NCBI RefSeq assembly: GCF_002101585.1
Contig: NZ_LQOT01000039.1
Span: 1-53,477 of the forward strand
Direction of reading: 5' to 3'
Length of the DNA: 53,477 nt
Source: Mycolicibacter engbaekii
Lineage (GTDB): Bacteria > Actinomycetota > Actinomycetes > Mycobacteriales > Mycobacteriaceae
A model generated the notes under the pieces. It had not been told where the DNA came from. It ran no database searches and was given only the letters and a program-made list of their open reading frames with translations. A program made the position numbers and the translations under genes. The first letter of the stretch is position 1; each line of letters opens with the position of its first letter. This document shows positions 30,886 to 41,907 of this stretch, one piece after another.

Positions 30886-32316
30886 ATGAGACGCATCCGC
30901 TGTGGCTCCGATGGCTCTGCATTCCCGCCGGTGACCCGGTTCGCCCGACCCATGACGGTGTCGGTGCTCAGTGCTGCCCTCCTGCTGGGCACCCCCGGGC
31001 TGGCAGCCGCGCAACCCGCCCGCGACCCCGACGGCATCGCCGCGCTGATCGCCGACGTCGCCGACGCCAACCAGCAGCTGCAGAACCTGGGCGCCCAGAT
31101 TGCCGAGGAGAAGGAAGGCGTCAACAAGGCCCTGGTGGACCTGCAGACCGCGCGCGAGGAAGCCGACGCCGCACAGCAGGAGGTGGAGGCCGGCCATCGC
31201 GCGATCGCCGACGCCGACGCCGCCATCGCCGCCGCGCAGCGCCGGTTCAACACCTTCGCCGCCTCCACCTACGTCAACGGCCCCTCGGACAGCTACCTGA
31301 CCGCCGCCAACCCCACCGACATGATCGCCACGGCCGCGGCCGGCCAGCTGCTCGCGCTCAGTTCCGAGCAGGCGCTGGACAACCTCAGACGGGCCCGCAC
31401 CGAGCAGGTCAACAAGGAATCGGCTGCCCGGCTGGCCAAGCAGAAGGCCGACCAGGCGGTGGCGCAGGCACAGTCCAGCCAGGATGCCGCGGTGGCAGCG
31501 CTCACCGACACCCAGCGCAAGTTCGCCGAACAACAGCAGGAGATCGACCGGCTGGCGGCACGACGCACCGAGGCCCAGGCCAAGCTCGTGGCCGCCCGTG
31601 GCCACGCGCAACCCGAAGCACCGGCCGGCGCCCCCGCCGGTGACCGGTGGGGCAATCCCGGCGCGCCCGGCGGCGGCCCGGCGAACACCCAACAGCCCCA
31701 GCGGTGGGACGGCCCCTGGGACCCGACCCTGCCGATGATCCCCAGCGCGAACATCCCCGGGGACCCGATCGCGGTCATCAACCAGGTGCTCGGGATCTCG
31801 CAGACCTCGGCGCAGGTGACGGCGAACCTGGGCCAGAAATTCTTGCAGTCGCTGGGGCTGGCCAAGCCCGACGACACCGGTATCAACAACGGCAAGATCC
31901 CGCGGGTATACGGCAAGCAGGCCTCCGAATACGTGATCCGCCGTGCCCTCTCGCAGCGCGGCGTGCCGTACTCGTGGGGCGGTGGCACCGCCGCGGGACC
32001 CGGACGCGGTATCGGCTCGGGTTCCGGCACGGTCGGTTTCGACTGTTCCGGGCTGATCCTCTACGCGTTCGCCGGAGTGGGCATCAAGCTGCCGCACTAC
32101 TCCGGTTCGCAGTACAAGATGGGCCGCCAGATCCCCTCGGCTATGGCGCGGCGCGGCGACGTCATCTTCTACGGTCCCGGCGGCAGCCAGCACGTCACGC
32201 TCTACCTCGGCAACGGCCTGATGCTCGAGGCCCCGGACGTGGGCCAGGTGGTGAAGGTATCGCCGGTGCGCAAGAGCGGCATGACGCCCTTCGTAGTCCG
32301 ATACATCGAATACTGA
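30886..32316 (+). CDS. ripA: Peptidoglycan endopeptidase RipA
   Basis: 476 residues. Signal peptide (TVSVLSAALLLGTPGLAAAQ) after a long basic start. Residues about 55-245 form an Ala/Glu/Gln-rich coiled coil, the PcsB-like autoinhibitory domain. A Pro/Gly linker leads to a C-terminal NlpC/P60 domain with catalytic Cys in GFDCSGL, His in SQHVTLY and a third polar residue in LEAPD. RipA cuts the D-Glu to mDAP bond in stem peptides at the septum so daughter cells can part, working with RpfB and regulated by MarP cleavage in M. tuberculosis. Length is close to the M. tuberculosis protein (472). It starts an operon with ripB, ten bases downstream. Confidence 0.95.
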   Translation: MRRIRCGSDGSAFPPVTRFARPMTVSVLSAALLLGTPGLAAAQPARDPDGIAALIADVADANQQLQNLGAQIAEEKEGVNKALVDLQTAREEADAAQQEVEAGHRAIADADAAIAAAQRRFNTFAASTYVNGPSDSYLTAANPTDMIATAAAGQLLALSSEQALDNLRRARTEQVNKESAARLAKQKADQAVAQAQSSQDAAVAALTDTQRKFAEQQQEIDRLAARRTEAQAKLVAARGHAQPEAPAGAPAGDRWGNPGAPGGGPANTQQPQRWDGPWDPTLPMIPSANIPGDPIAVINQVLGISQTSAQVTANLGQKFLQSLGLAKPDDTGINNGKIPRVYGKQASEYVIRRALSQRGVPYSWGGGTAAGPGRGIGSGSGTVGFDCSGLILYAFAGVGIKLPHYSGSQYKMGRQIPSAMARRGDVIFYGPGGSQHVTLYLGNGLMLEAPDVGQVVKVSPVRKSGMTPFVVRYIEY

Positions 32317-32326
32317 CGGCGGAGCA

Positions 32327-33028
32327 ATGCGATTGAGTGCACTACGTCTATCTCGTCTGTTCGGATCGCTGGTGGTGGCGATCCCGGTGATGCTGGGCCT
32401 GGCCGGGCCCGCTGCTGCCGACCCCGGCTGGGACCCGACGCTGCCGGCGACGATCAGCGCGGGGGCGCCCGGTGATCCGCTGGCGATCGCCAACGCGTCG
32501 CTGCAGGCCACCGCGCAGGCCACCCAGACCACCATGGACCTGGGCCGCAAATTCCTGGCCGGCCTCGGGTTCAATGTCGGCGACGAGGCCACCGGCAATG
32601 TGGCGCCCGGAAAGCGGGTACAGGGCAAGCAGGCCATCGAATACGTCATCCGTCGCGGCGGATCGCAGATGGGGGTGCCCTATTCCTGGGGCGGTGGCTC
32701 GCTCACCGGTCCCAGCAAGGGCGTCGACTCCGGCGCGGGCACGGTCGGTTTCGACTGCTCGGGCCTGATGCGCTACGCCTTCGCCGGTGTCGGGGTCCTC
32801 ATCCCGCGGTACTCGGGCGACCAGTACAACGCCGGCCGGCACATTCCGCCCAGCCAGGCCCGCCGTGGCGACCTGATGTTCTACGGCCCCGGCGGCGGCC
32901 AGCACGTCACCATGTACCTGGGCGGCGGAAAGATGCTGGAAGCCTCCGGCAGTGCCGGCAAGGTGGTCGTCAGCCCGGTGCGGACCGCCGGGATGACGCC
33001 GTATCTGACCCGGATCATCGAGTACTGA
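32327..33028 (+). CDS. ripB: Peptidoglycan endopeptidase RipB
   Basis: 233 residues from ATG 32327 (GGAG just upstream). Signal peptide LFGSLVVAIPVMLGLAGPAAAD. Unlike RipA it has no coiled coil: the mature protein is a short linker (GWDPTLPATISAG repeats the RipA linker motif WDPTLP) plus the NlpC/P60 domain with GFDCSGL, GQHVTMY and LEASG. The domain is closely similar to that of RipA, so the pair looks like an old tandem duplication. RipB is a constitutively active D,L-endopeptidase partly redundant with RipA. Gap to moxR1 is about 130 bp. Confidence 0.94.
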   Translation: MRLSALRLSRLFGSLVVAIPVMLGLAGPAAADPGWDPTLPATISAGAPGDPLAIANASLQATAQATQTTMDLGRKFLAGLGFNVGDEATGNVAPGKRVQGKQAIEYVIRRGGSQMGVPYSWGGGSLTGPSKGVDSGAGTVGFDCSGLMRYAFAGVGVLIPRYSGDQYNAGRHIPPSQARRGDLMFYGPGGGQHVTMYLGGGKMLEASGSAGKVVVSPVRTAGMTPYLTRIIEY

Positions 33029-33160
33029 CGCGCCGGGACCGGGCTTGGCGTCGACGGATGCTTCGAACCCTGGAATAGTGAAACGAGGGCACAACGCTGC
33101 CCCCTCGGCGTGTGCCGTGCAAGCAGTTGTGTCTGACCGACCTTTGTGGAGGATTTGTCG

Positions 33161-34272
<1,112 letters not shown>

Positions 34273-34276
<4 letters not shown>

Positions 34277-35250
34277 GCGAGCCCGACACCGGGGCTGGAT
34301 CGTCGCAGCCTGCCGGAACCAGCACCGCTCCGCCGTCGATGCTGCGCGGAGAGATCCGCGACCCCAAACTGGCGGCGGCACTGCGCACCCTGGAACTGAC
34401 CGTCAAGCGCAAGCTCGACGGTGTTCTGCACGGCGACCACCTGGGCTTGATTCCCGGCCCCGGTTCCGAGCCCGGCGAATCCCGGCTGTATCAGCCGGGC
34501 GACGACGTGCGACGGATGGACTGGTCGGTCACCGCGCGCACCACCCACCCGCATGTTCGGCAGATGATCGCCGACCGCGAGCTGGAGACCTGGCTGGTGG
34601 TGGACATGTCGGCCAGCATGGATTTCGGCACCGCCGGCTGCGAGAAGCGTGATCTGGCCGTGGCCGCGGCAGCGGCCATCGTCTATCTCAACAGCGGGGG
34701 CGGTAACCGGCTGGGCGCGCTGGTGGCCAACGGCGAGCGCGTGGTGCGGGTGCCGGCACGGTCCGGGCGCAACCACGAGCAGACTCTGTTGCGCACCATC
34801 GCCACCACGCCCCGGGCCCCGGTGGGGGTTCGCGGCGACCTGGCGGCGGCCATCGACGCGCTGCGCCGGCCCGAGCGGCGGCGGGGCATGGCGGTGATCA
34901 TCAGCGACTTCCTGGGCCCCATCAACTGGATGCGCCCGTTGCGGGCGATCGCCGCCCGGCACGAGGTGCTGGGCGTGGAGGTGCTCGATCCGCGCGACGT
35001 GGAATTGCCCGACGTCGGCGACGTGGTGCTGCAGGACACCGAAACCGGGGTCACCCGCGAGTTCACCATCGACGCCAAGCTGCGGGACGATTTCGCCCGG
35101 GCAGCCGTGGCCCACCGCGCCGACGTCGCGCGGGCGCTGCGCAGTTGCGGCGCACCGCTGTTGAGCCTGCGGACGGACCGGGACTGGATCGCCGACATTG
35201 TCCGATTCGTCGAGTCACGCCGGCGCGGCGCGCTGGCGGGTACACCGTGA
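34273..35250 (+). CDS. DUF58 domain protein
   Basis: 325 residues from GTG 34273, overlapping the moxR1 stop. The DUF58 signature [19 protein letters not shown] lies near residue 73, followed by a VWA-like strand with [14 protein letters not shown] (a DxSxS metal site) and the block [14 protein letters not shown]. No membrane segments, so unlike many DUF58 proteins it is soluble. Such proteins pair with MoxR ATPases and are thought to bind their substrates through the VWA fold. Counterpart of Rv1480. The following gene starts 28 bp downstream. Confidence 0.9.
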
Positions 35251-35278
35251 CCTCGACCCGTTACCAGACAGGTCTGTT

Positions 35279-36286
35279 ATGACACTGCCGCTACTGGGGC
35301 CGATGACCCTGTCGGGCTTCGCGCACCCGTGGTTCTTCCTGTTCCTGCTCGTGATCCTGGGTCTGGTCGCGCTGTATGTCGTGATGCAGGTGGCGCGGCA
35401 CCGCCGGATTCTGCGGTTCGCCAACATGGAGCTGCTGGAAAGCGTGGCGCCCAAGACGCCGACGCGCTGGCGGCACCTGTCGGCGATCCTGCTGGTCACC
35501 TCGATGGTGCTGTTCACCATCGCGATGGCCGGCCCCACGCACGACGTCCGGATTCCGCGCAACCGCGCGGTGGTGATGCTGGTGATCGACGTCTCGCAGT
35601 CGATGCGGGCCACCGACGTCGCGCCGAGCCGGCTGGCCGCCGCGCAGGAAGCCGGCAAGCAGTTCGCCGACGAGCTGACCGCCGGCATCAACCTGGGCCT
35701 GATCGCCTACGCCGGCACCGCGACCGTGTTGACCTCGCCGACCACCAACCGCGAGGCGACCAAGGCCGCGATCGACAAACTGCAACTGGCCGACCGGACC
35801 GCAACCGGCGAAGGCATCTTCACCGCGCTGCAGGCGATCGCCACGGTGGGGGCCGTCATCGGCGGGGGCGACACCCCGCCGCCGGCCCGGATCGTGCTGC
35901 TGTCCGACGGCAAGGAGACGGTGCCGTCCAATCCCGACAACCCCAAGGGGGCGTTCACCGCGGCGCGCACCGCCAAGGATCAAGGGGTGCCGGTCTCGAC
36001 GATCTCGTTCGGCACGGCTTACGGCTACGTCGAGATCAACGAGCAGCGCCAGCCGGTGCCGGTCGATGACGACTCGTTGAAGAAGATCGCCGATCTGTCC
36101 GGCGGCACCGCCTACACCGCCTCCAGCCTGACCCAGCTCAAAGAGGTTTACGCCACCTTGCAGGACCAGATCGGCTTCGAGACCATCCGCGGCGACGCCA
36201 GCACGGGCTGGCTGCGGCTGGGCTCGTTCGTCCTGGCGCTGGCCGCGCTGGCGGCACTGCTGCTCAACCGCCGCCTGCCCGCCTGA
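35279..36286 (+). CDS. VWA-domain membrane protein
   Basis: 335 residues from ATG 35279. Two N-terminal membrane helices ([37 protein letters not shown]), a von Willebrand A domain with MIDAS motif VIDVSQSM and LLSDGKETV, and a C-terminal helix ([16 protein letters not shown]). The VWA domain binds protein partners through a metal. With MoxR1 and the DUF58 protein it makes the classic MoxR-DUF58-VWA (BatA-like) set, likely an envelope assembly or folding complex. Counterpart of Rv1481. An upstream in-frame codon at 35198 would overlap the DUF58 gene and is not favoured. Confidence 0.9.
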   Translation: MTLPLLGPMTLSGFAHPWFFLFLLVILGLVALYVVMQVARHRRILRFANMELLESVAPKTPTRWRHLSAILLVTSMVLFTIAMAGPTHDVRIPRNRAVVMLVIDVSQSMRATDVAPSRLAAAQEAGKQFADELTAGINLGLIAYAGTATVLTSPTTNREATKAAIDKLQLADRTATGEGIFTALQAIATVGAVIGGGDTPPPARIVLLSDGKETVPSNPDNPKGAFTAARTAKDQGVPVSTISFGTAYGYVEINEQRQPVPVDDDSLKKIADLSGGTAYTASSLTQLKEVYATLQDQIGFETIRGDASTGWLRLGSFVLALAALAALLLNRRLPA

Positions 36287-36297
36287 CCCACCTCCTC

Positions 36298-36358
36298 GTT
36301 GACTCTGCGGCTACCAGGCAAAAGTGCGAGTGGGCGCTTTGGTGAGCGCAGAGTCAAC
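36298..36358. repeat. 12-bp perfect inverted repeat upstream of fabG1
   Basis: GTTGACTCTGCG (36298-36309) and CGCAGAGTCAAC (36347-36358) are exact reverse complements around 37 bases; inner TACCA/TGGT pieces add partial pairing. The left arm follows the VWA stop by 11 bases and the right arm overlaps the expected -35 of fabG1. It may end the upstream operon, bind a regulator, or be a mobile intergenic repeat. Confidence 0.65.
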
Positions 36359-36367
36359 GCCGGGCAC

Positions 36368-37126
<759 letters not shown>

Positions 37127-37160
37127 CGAACCGTTCAGAGACCAAGATAGGGAAACTTCA

Positions 37161-37970
37161 ATGGCAGGCATTCTCGAAGGCAAGCGGATCCTGGTCACCG
37201 GGATCATCACCGACTCCTCGATCGCGTTTCACATCGCCAAGGTCGCCCAGGAGGCCGGCGCCCAGCTGGTCTGCACCGGGTTCGACCGGCTGCGGCTGAT
37301 CCAGCGCATCATCGACCGGCTTCCGGAGCCGGCGCCGCTGCTGGAACTCGACGTACAGAACAACGAGCACCTCGACACGCTGGCCGCACGCGTCACCGAG
37401 GTGATCGGCGAGGGCAACAAGCTCGACGGTGTGGTGCACTCCATCGGATTCATGCCGCAGACCGGCATGGGCGTCAACCCGTTCTTCGACGCGCCCTACG
37501 AGGATGTGGCCAAGGGCATCCACATCTCGGCGTATTCGTACGCGTCGCTGGCCAAAGCGGTGCTGCCGATCATGAACCCCGGCGGCTCCATCGTGGGCAT
37601 GGACTTCGACCCGACCCGGGCGATGCCGGCCTACAACTGGATGACGGTGGCCAAGAGCGCCCTGGAATCGGTGAATCGCTTCGTCGCGCGCGAGGCCGGA
37701 CCCCTCGGCGTGCGGTCGAATCTCGTTGCCGCCGGGCCAATCCGGACCCTGGCCATGAGCGCGATCGTGGGCGGGGCGCTCGGCGAAGGCGCCGGTGAGC
37801 AGATCCGCCTGCTCGAAGAGGGCTGGGACCAGCGGGCCCCGATCGGCTGGGACATGAAAGACCCGACACCGGTGGCCAAGACGGTGTGCGCCCTGATGTC
37901 CGACTGGCTGCCGGCCACCACCGGAACGGTGGTCTACGCCGACGGCGGCGCGCACACCCAGTTGCTCTAG
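37161..37970 (+). CDS. inhA: Enoyl-ACP reductase InhA
   Basis: 269 residues from ATG 37161 (GGGAA upstream). NADH-dependent 2-trans-enoyl-ACP reductase of FAS-II, the target of activated isoniazid and ethionamide. Motif [13 protein letters not shown] with I16, I21 and S20; S94 in [10 protein letters not shown]158 in AMPAYNWM and K165 in TVAKSAL. All positions commonly mutated in resistant M. tuberculosis (I21, S94) have the susceptible residue, so any reduced drug response would come from expression or activation rather than the target. 34 bp after fabG1 and abutting hemH. Confidence 0.96.
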   Translation: MAGILEGKRILVTGIITDSSIAFHIAKVAQEAGAQLVCTGFDRLRLIQRIIDRLPEPAPLLELDVQNNEHLDTLAARVTEVIGEGNKLDGVVHSIGFMPQTGMGVNPFFDAPYEDVAKGIHISAYSYASLAKAVLPIMNPGGSIVGMDFDPTRAMPAYNWMTVAKSALESVNRFVAREAGPLGVRSNLVAAGPIRTLAMSAIVGGALGEGAGEQIRLLEEGWDQRAPIGWDMKDPTPVAKTVCALMSDWLPATTGTVVYADGGAHTQLL

Positions 37971-38999
37971 ATGGAGCTGGACGCCGTCCTGCTGCTGTCA
38001 TTCGGCGGGCCCGAAGGGCCCGAGCAGGTGCGGCCGTTTCTGGAGAACGTCACCCGGGGGCGCGGTGTGCCGCCGGCCCGGCTCGACGCCGTCGCCGAGC
38101 ACTACCTGCACTTCGGTGGTGTCTCGCCGATCAACGGCATCAACCGGGCCTTGGCCGACGAGCTGCGCGCCGAACTGCCCGGACTGCCGGTGTATTTCGG
38201 CAACCGCAACTGGGAGCCCTATGTCGAGGACGCCGTGGCGGCGATGGCGGACGACGGCGTGCGACGCGCCGCGGTGTTTGCCACCTCGGCGTGGGGCGGA
38301 TATTCTGGCTGTGAGCAGTATGCCGAGGACATCGCCCGAGCCCGGCGGGCCGCCGGCGACGGCGCCCCGGAACTGGTGAAGCTGCGCCAGTACTTCGATC
38401 ACCCGTTGTTCGTGGCGATGTTCGCCGACGCGATCGCCGTCGCCGCCGACAGCCTGCCCGCGGCGCTGCGATCGGACGCCCGGCTCGTGTTCACCGCGCA
38501 TTCGATCCCGGTGCGCGCCGACCAGCGCTACGGTCCGCAGCTCTACAGCCGCCAGGTCGCGCACGCCACGCGGCTGGTGGCGGCGGCTGCGGGTTACCCC
38601 GACTACGACCAGGTGTGGCAGTCGCGGTCCGGCCCGCCGCAGGTGCCCTGGCTGGAGCCCGACGTCGAGGCGCACCTGGCCACGCTGGCGCAGTCAGGTG
38701 TCCCGGCGGTGATCCTGTGCCCGATCGGCTTTCTCAGCGACAACATCGAGGTGGTGTGGGATCTCGACACGCAGGTCCGGGCCCAGGCGCAGGCGGCCGG
38801 TATCGCCTACGCACGGGCGGCCACCCCGAACGCGGACAACCGGCTGGCCCGGCTTGCCCGAAGCCTGATCGAGGAGCTGCGCGACGGTGCCGCGCCGCAA
38901 CGGGCCGCGGGTTCAGAAGGCCTGGGCTGCGGGTTCGGGGTCAACGGTGCGTCGTGCGGTGCGGCGCACTGCGCCGCGATCGTGGCGCCGGACAGCTGA
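37971..38999 (+). CDS. hemH: Ferrochelatase (coproporphyrin type)
   Basis: 342 residues; its ATG directly follows the inhA TAG. Ferrochelatase fold with [13 protein letters not shown], catalytic His in [11 protein letters not shown] and the acidic metal-path segment [14 protein letters not shown]. The C-terminus has [15 protein letters not shown], which with C in [12 protein letters not shown] makes the four ligands of the [2Fe-2S] cluster of actinobacterial enzymes. These insert iron into coproporphyrin III (CpfC activity), after which HemQ makes heme. Co-transcription with inhA is conserved in mycobacteria. Its stop is ten bases from the convergent Rv1486c-like gene. Confidence 0.94.
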   Translation: MELDAVLLLSFGGPEGPEQVRPFLENVTRGRGVPPARLDAVAEHYLHFGGVSPINGINRALADELRAELPGLPVYFGNRNWEPYVEDAVAAMADDGVRRAAVFATSAWGGYSGCEQYAEDIARARRAAGDGAPELVKLRQYFDHPLFVAMFADAIAVAADSLPAALRSDARLVFTAHSIPVRADQRYGPQLYSRQVAHATRLVAAAAGYPDYDQVWQSRSGPPQVPWLEPDVEAHLATLAQSGVPAVILCPIGFLSDNIEVVWDLDTQVRAQAQAAGIAYARAATPNADNRLARLARSLIEELRDGAAPQRAAGSEGLGCGFGVNGASCGAAHCAAIVAPDS

Positions 39000-39009
39000 T
39001 CGGCGGCGG

Positions 39010-39840
39010 CTACCGCCGCCAGGCCGAGTGCAGGATCGCCGTCACCGCGGCGCTGCGCGCCGAACGCACCACCGTGTTCAGCGGCGCAACCGCGTCGACG
39101 GCGCGCTGGACCGCGGCGGCCGACTGTGCGCTCGCGGTCAGTAGATCGGCACTGACGGTCAGGATCGCCTCGACGTGCGCGGCGCTGTGCAGAACGCGGA
39201 CCGCACGCGGCGGGGCGTGCTCGGGAATCCGGTGCAGCAGTACGGCTTCCACCAGCTGTTCGACCTGCAGTCGTGGGTCCTCCACGCCGTAGTCGGCCCA
39301 TCGCGAACCGGTGGATCCCAGCACGTCGGTGGCGGTGCGGATGGCAGACCGCAAGCCGTATTCGGCCTCGCCCAGATCGTGGTGTTCGGCGGCCGGCATG
39401 CCGGTCAGCGGGAAGGCGGTCCAGCACAGTTCGGCGGCGGACTCGTCGTCGGCGTCTTCGGAGTAGGCCGGCACCAGACCGATCGGGGGCGAGGCGTCGG
39501 CCGAACCGATCACTACGGCCTCACCGGCAAGAATCGCCTCGCGCTGAAACGTCGTCCCGGCCGGCAGCCCCCGAACATCGCCGGGTACCGGAAACACCGG
39601 CCGGATGCCGTCGCCGGCCGCGGTGCCGGCGCCGCGCACCAACTGCAGCAGTGCGGCCGCGCCGCCATCGCCGCCCCCGGCCCAGGGCACCGCGGCCTCG
39701 CCGATGCTGATCACGTCATAGGCCGCCACCGCCTGCATCGGTGCCCACGCCGAGAGGGCGTCCAACACGTCGTCGGGGGCGGCCAGGCCCGCCAGCCAGG
39801 CGTTGGCCCACACCGCCAGCGAAGTACTCGGGCACCACAT
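39010..39840 (-). CDS. Conserved hypothetical protein (Rv1486c-like)
   Basis: 276 residues from ATG 39840. No domain or catalytic motif I recognise. It is Ala-rich and soluble, with no signal peptide or membrane helix. Recognisable stretches are AVWANAWLAGLAAPDDVLDAL, a Gly-rich loop WAGGGDGGAAALLQLVRGAG, and a helical C-terminal third ending SAWRR. It holds the place of M. tuberculosis Rv1486c, convergent with hemH and divergent from the NfeD gene. The rare feature is strict synteny across mycobacteria despite low motif content, suggesting a structural or regulatory role. Confidence 0.8.
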   Translation of the reverse strand: MWCPSTSLAVWANAWLAGLAAPDDVLDALSAWAPMQAVAAYDVISIGEAAVPWAGGGDGGAAALLQLVRGAGTAAGDGIRPVFPVPGDVRGLPAGTTFQREAILAGEAVVIGSADASPPIGLVPAYSEDADDESAAELCWTAFPLTGMPAAEHHDLGEAEYGLRSAIRTATDVLGSTGSRWADYGVEDPRLQVEQLVEAVLLHRIPEHAPPRAVRVLHSAAHVEAILTVSADLLTASAQSAAAVQRAVDAVAPLNTVVRSARSAAVTAILHSAWRR

Positions 39841-39919
39841 GATGCAAGGCAGTGTAGTTGTCCGATTTGTCCCTGTCGGACCGCACAGGTTCGGGGTGTT
39901 CTCGGGCTATTCTGGCCGC

Positions 39920-40354
39920 ATGCCGACTGCCCTGATCTGGTTGGTCTTCGCACTTGGGCTCGCGGGAGCCGAGGCCCTCACGGGTGACATGTTCCTGCTG
40001 ATGCTCTCCGGCGGTGCGCTCTCGGCGGCGGCCGCCAGTGCGTTGACCGATTGGCCGCTGTGGACCGACGGCGCGGTGTTCCTGGTGGTCTCGGTGCTGC
40101 TGCTGGTGCTGGTACGACCCGCGCTGCGCCGCCGGATGTGGGCGGGCACGGGTGACGAAACCGGGGTGCTGGCGCTGCAGGGCAAGACCGCCCTGGTGCT
40201 CGACCGCGTCGAACTGCACGCCGGCCGGGTGAAGCTGAACGGCGAGGTCTGGACCGCCCGCCCGCTCGCCGACGGCGACGTGTTCGAACCGGGGGAGCAG
40301 GTCACCGTGATGCACATCGACGGGGCTACCGCGGTGGTCGGCAAGATCGTGTAA
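39920..40354 (+). CDS. NfeD-family membrane protein
   Basis: 144 residues from ATG 39920; TATTCT lies six bases upstream (leaderless layout). Two or three membrane helices (LIWLVFALGLAGAEAL; MFLLMLSGGALSAAAASAL; AVFLVVSVLLLVLVRPAL) and a C-terminal OB-fold: GVLALQGKTALVLDRVELHAGRVKL, WTARPLADGDVFEPGEQVTV. This is the short NfeD type without the protease domain. NfeD and SPFH proteins are partners encoded together across bacteria; the SPFH gene is 14 bp downstream. They organise membrane microdomains. Counterpart of Rv1487. Confidence 0.9.
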   Translation: MPTALIWLVFALGLAGAEALTGDMFLLMLSGGALSAAAASALTDWPLWTDGAVFLVVSVLLLVLVRPALRRRMWAGTGDETGVLALQGKTALVLDRVELHAGRVKLNGEVWTARPLADGDVFEPGEQVTVMHIDGATAVVGKIV

Positions 40355-40368
40355 CGAAAGGACACGTC

Positions 40369-41517
40369 ATGGAGGGTGTGACAACCGGCCTGCTGCTGCT
40401 GGCCGTGCTGGTGGTGTTCGCGGTGATCGTGGTGGCCAAATCGGTCGCCCTGATCCCACAGGCCGAGGCGGCGGTGATCGAACGGCTGGGTCGCTACAGC
40501 CGGACCGTCAGCGGTCAGTTGACGATGCTGGTGCCCTTCATCGATCGGGTGCGGGCCCGCATCGACCTGCGGGAGCGGGTGGTGTCCTTTCCCCCGCAGC
40601 CGGTGATCACCGAGGACAACCTGACACTCAACATCGACACCGTCGTCTACTTCCAGGTGACCAACCCCAAGGCCGCGGTGTATGAGATCAGCAATTACAT
40701 CGTCGGTGTGGAACAGCTGACCACCACCACGCTGCGCAATGTCGTCGGCGGGATGACGCTGGAGCAGACCCTGACCTCGCGTGAGGTGATCAACAGCCAG
40801 CTGCGCGGAGTACTTGACGAGGCGACCGGCCGGTGGGGCCTGCGGGTGGCCCGGGTGGAGCTGCGCAGCATCGACCCGCCGCCGTCGATCCAGGCGTCGA
40901 TGGAAAAGCAGATGAAGGCCGACCGCGAGAAGCGGGCCATGATCCTGACCGCCGAGGGCCAGCGCGAGGCGGCGATCAAACAGGCCGAGGGCCAGAAGCA
41001 GGCGGAGATCCTGACCGCCGAGGGCGCCAAGCAGGCGGCGATCCTGGCCGCCGAGGCCGAGCGGCAGTCCCGGATGCTGCGGGCCCAAGGTGAGCGCGCC
41101 GCCGCGTACCTGCAGGCACAGGGTGAGGCCAAAGCCATCGAGAAGACCTTCGCGGCGATCAAGGCGGCCCGGCCCACCCCGGAGTTGCTGGCCTACCAAT
41201 ATCTGCAGGTGTTGCCGGAGATGGCGCGCGGGGAGGCGAACAAGGTGTGGGTGGTGCCCAGTGATTTCGGCACCGCCCTGCAGGGCTTCACCAAGCTGCT
41301 GGGCGCGCCCGGCGAGGACGGCGTGTTCCGCTATCAGCCCTCACCGGTCGACGACCACCCGAACCGGTACGAGGACGACAGCGAAGAGGTCGCCGACTGG
41401 TTCACCACTCAGACCGATCCGGCGATCGCGCAGGCGGTCGCCAAGGCCGAGGCCGATGCCCGCAAGCCGGTCGAGGGCTCGGTGCTGCCACCCCAGCTCG
41501 ATCCCGGTCTGGCGTGA
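40369..41517 (+). CDS. SPFH/stomatin-like protein
   Basis: 382 residues from ATG 40369, with AAAGGA upstream. One N-terminal membrane anchor (GLLLLAVLVVFAVIVVAKSVAL), then the SPFH (band 7) domain: AVIERLGRYSRTVSGQLTMLVPFIDRV, RERVVSFPPQPVITEDN, VVGGMTLEQTLTSREVIN. From about 185 a long charged coiled coil built of EGQREAAIKQAEGQKQAEIL-type repeats drives oligomerisation. Such proteins form ring assemblies at the membrane and are linked to quality control through FtsH. With NfeD it forms a two-protein system. Counterpart of Rv1488. Confidence 0.92.
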   Translation: MEGVTTGLLLLAVLVVFAVIVVAKSVALIPQAEAAVIERLGRYSRTVSGQLTMLVPFIDRVRARIDLRERVVSFPPQPVITEDNLTLNIDTVVYFQVTNPKAAVYEISNYIVGVEQLTTTTLRNVVGGMTLEQTLTSREVINSQLRGVLDEATGRWGLRVARVELRSIDPPPSIQASMEKQMKADREKRAMILTAEGQREAAIKQAEGQKQAEILTAEGAKQAAILAAEAERQSRMLRAQGERAAAYLQAQGEAKAIEKTFAAIKAARPTPELLAYQYLQVLPEMARGEANKVWVVPSDFGTALQGFTKLLGAPGEDGVFRYQPSPVDDHPNRYEDDSEEVADWFTTQTDPAIAQAVAKAEADARKPVEGSVLPPQLDPGLA

Positions 41518-41897
41518 GGGCGCTGACGGCGCGGTCGAGCTACGCGGCGCTGGCGGCGTTTCTGGCCGGTGACGCGGTCGCCTCGGCGGTTCCGGTGCCG
41601 TACGTGGCCAAGAACATGGATGCGATGCGGATTCCCGCCGAGGTCCGCTGGGCGGTTCCGGTGGCCAAGGCGGCCACCGCGGTGGGCCTGGCGGCGGTGT
41701 TCCGTTTCCCGGCCGTCGCGCGGCTCACCACCGGGCTGCTGACCCTGTACTTCGCCGGGGCGCTCGGCATCCACCTGCGGGTGCGCAACCGCATCGCCAA
41801 CATCGTTCCCGCGGTGCTGCTGCTGATGGTGTTCGCCGCGATGACGGTCCAGGGCCCGCACCCCGCCGGTGGCGGGGCCCGAGGCGTCGAGTCCTAG
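41514..41897 (+). CDS. DoxX-like small membrane protein
   Basis: 127 residues from GTG 41514, overlapping the SPFH stop (GTGA). Four predicted membrane helices (SYAALAAFLAGDAVASAV; AVPVAKAATAVGLAAVF; LTTGLLTLYFAGALGIHL; IVPAVLLLMVFAAMTV), arranged as in the DoxX/DUF4345 group. The family is linked to redox or quinone functions in some bacteria, but nothing here points to a substrate. Same place as M. tuberculosis Rv1489. Coupled translation suggests it works with the NfeD-SPFH pair. It ends ten bases from the convergent MIP-channel gene. Confidence 0.75.
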   Translation: MRALTARSSYAALAAFLAGDAVASAVPVPYVAKNMDAMRIPAEVRWAVPVAKAATAVGLAAVFRFPAVARLTTGLLTLYFAGALGIHLRVRNRIANIVPAVLLLMVFAAMTVQGPHPAGGGARGVES

Positions 41898-41907
41898 GTC
41901 CGAGCGG

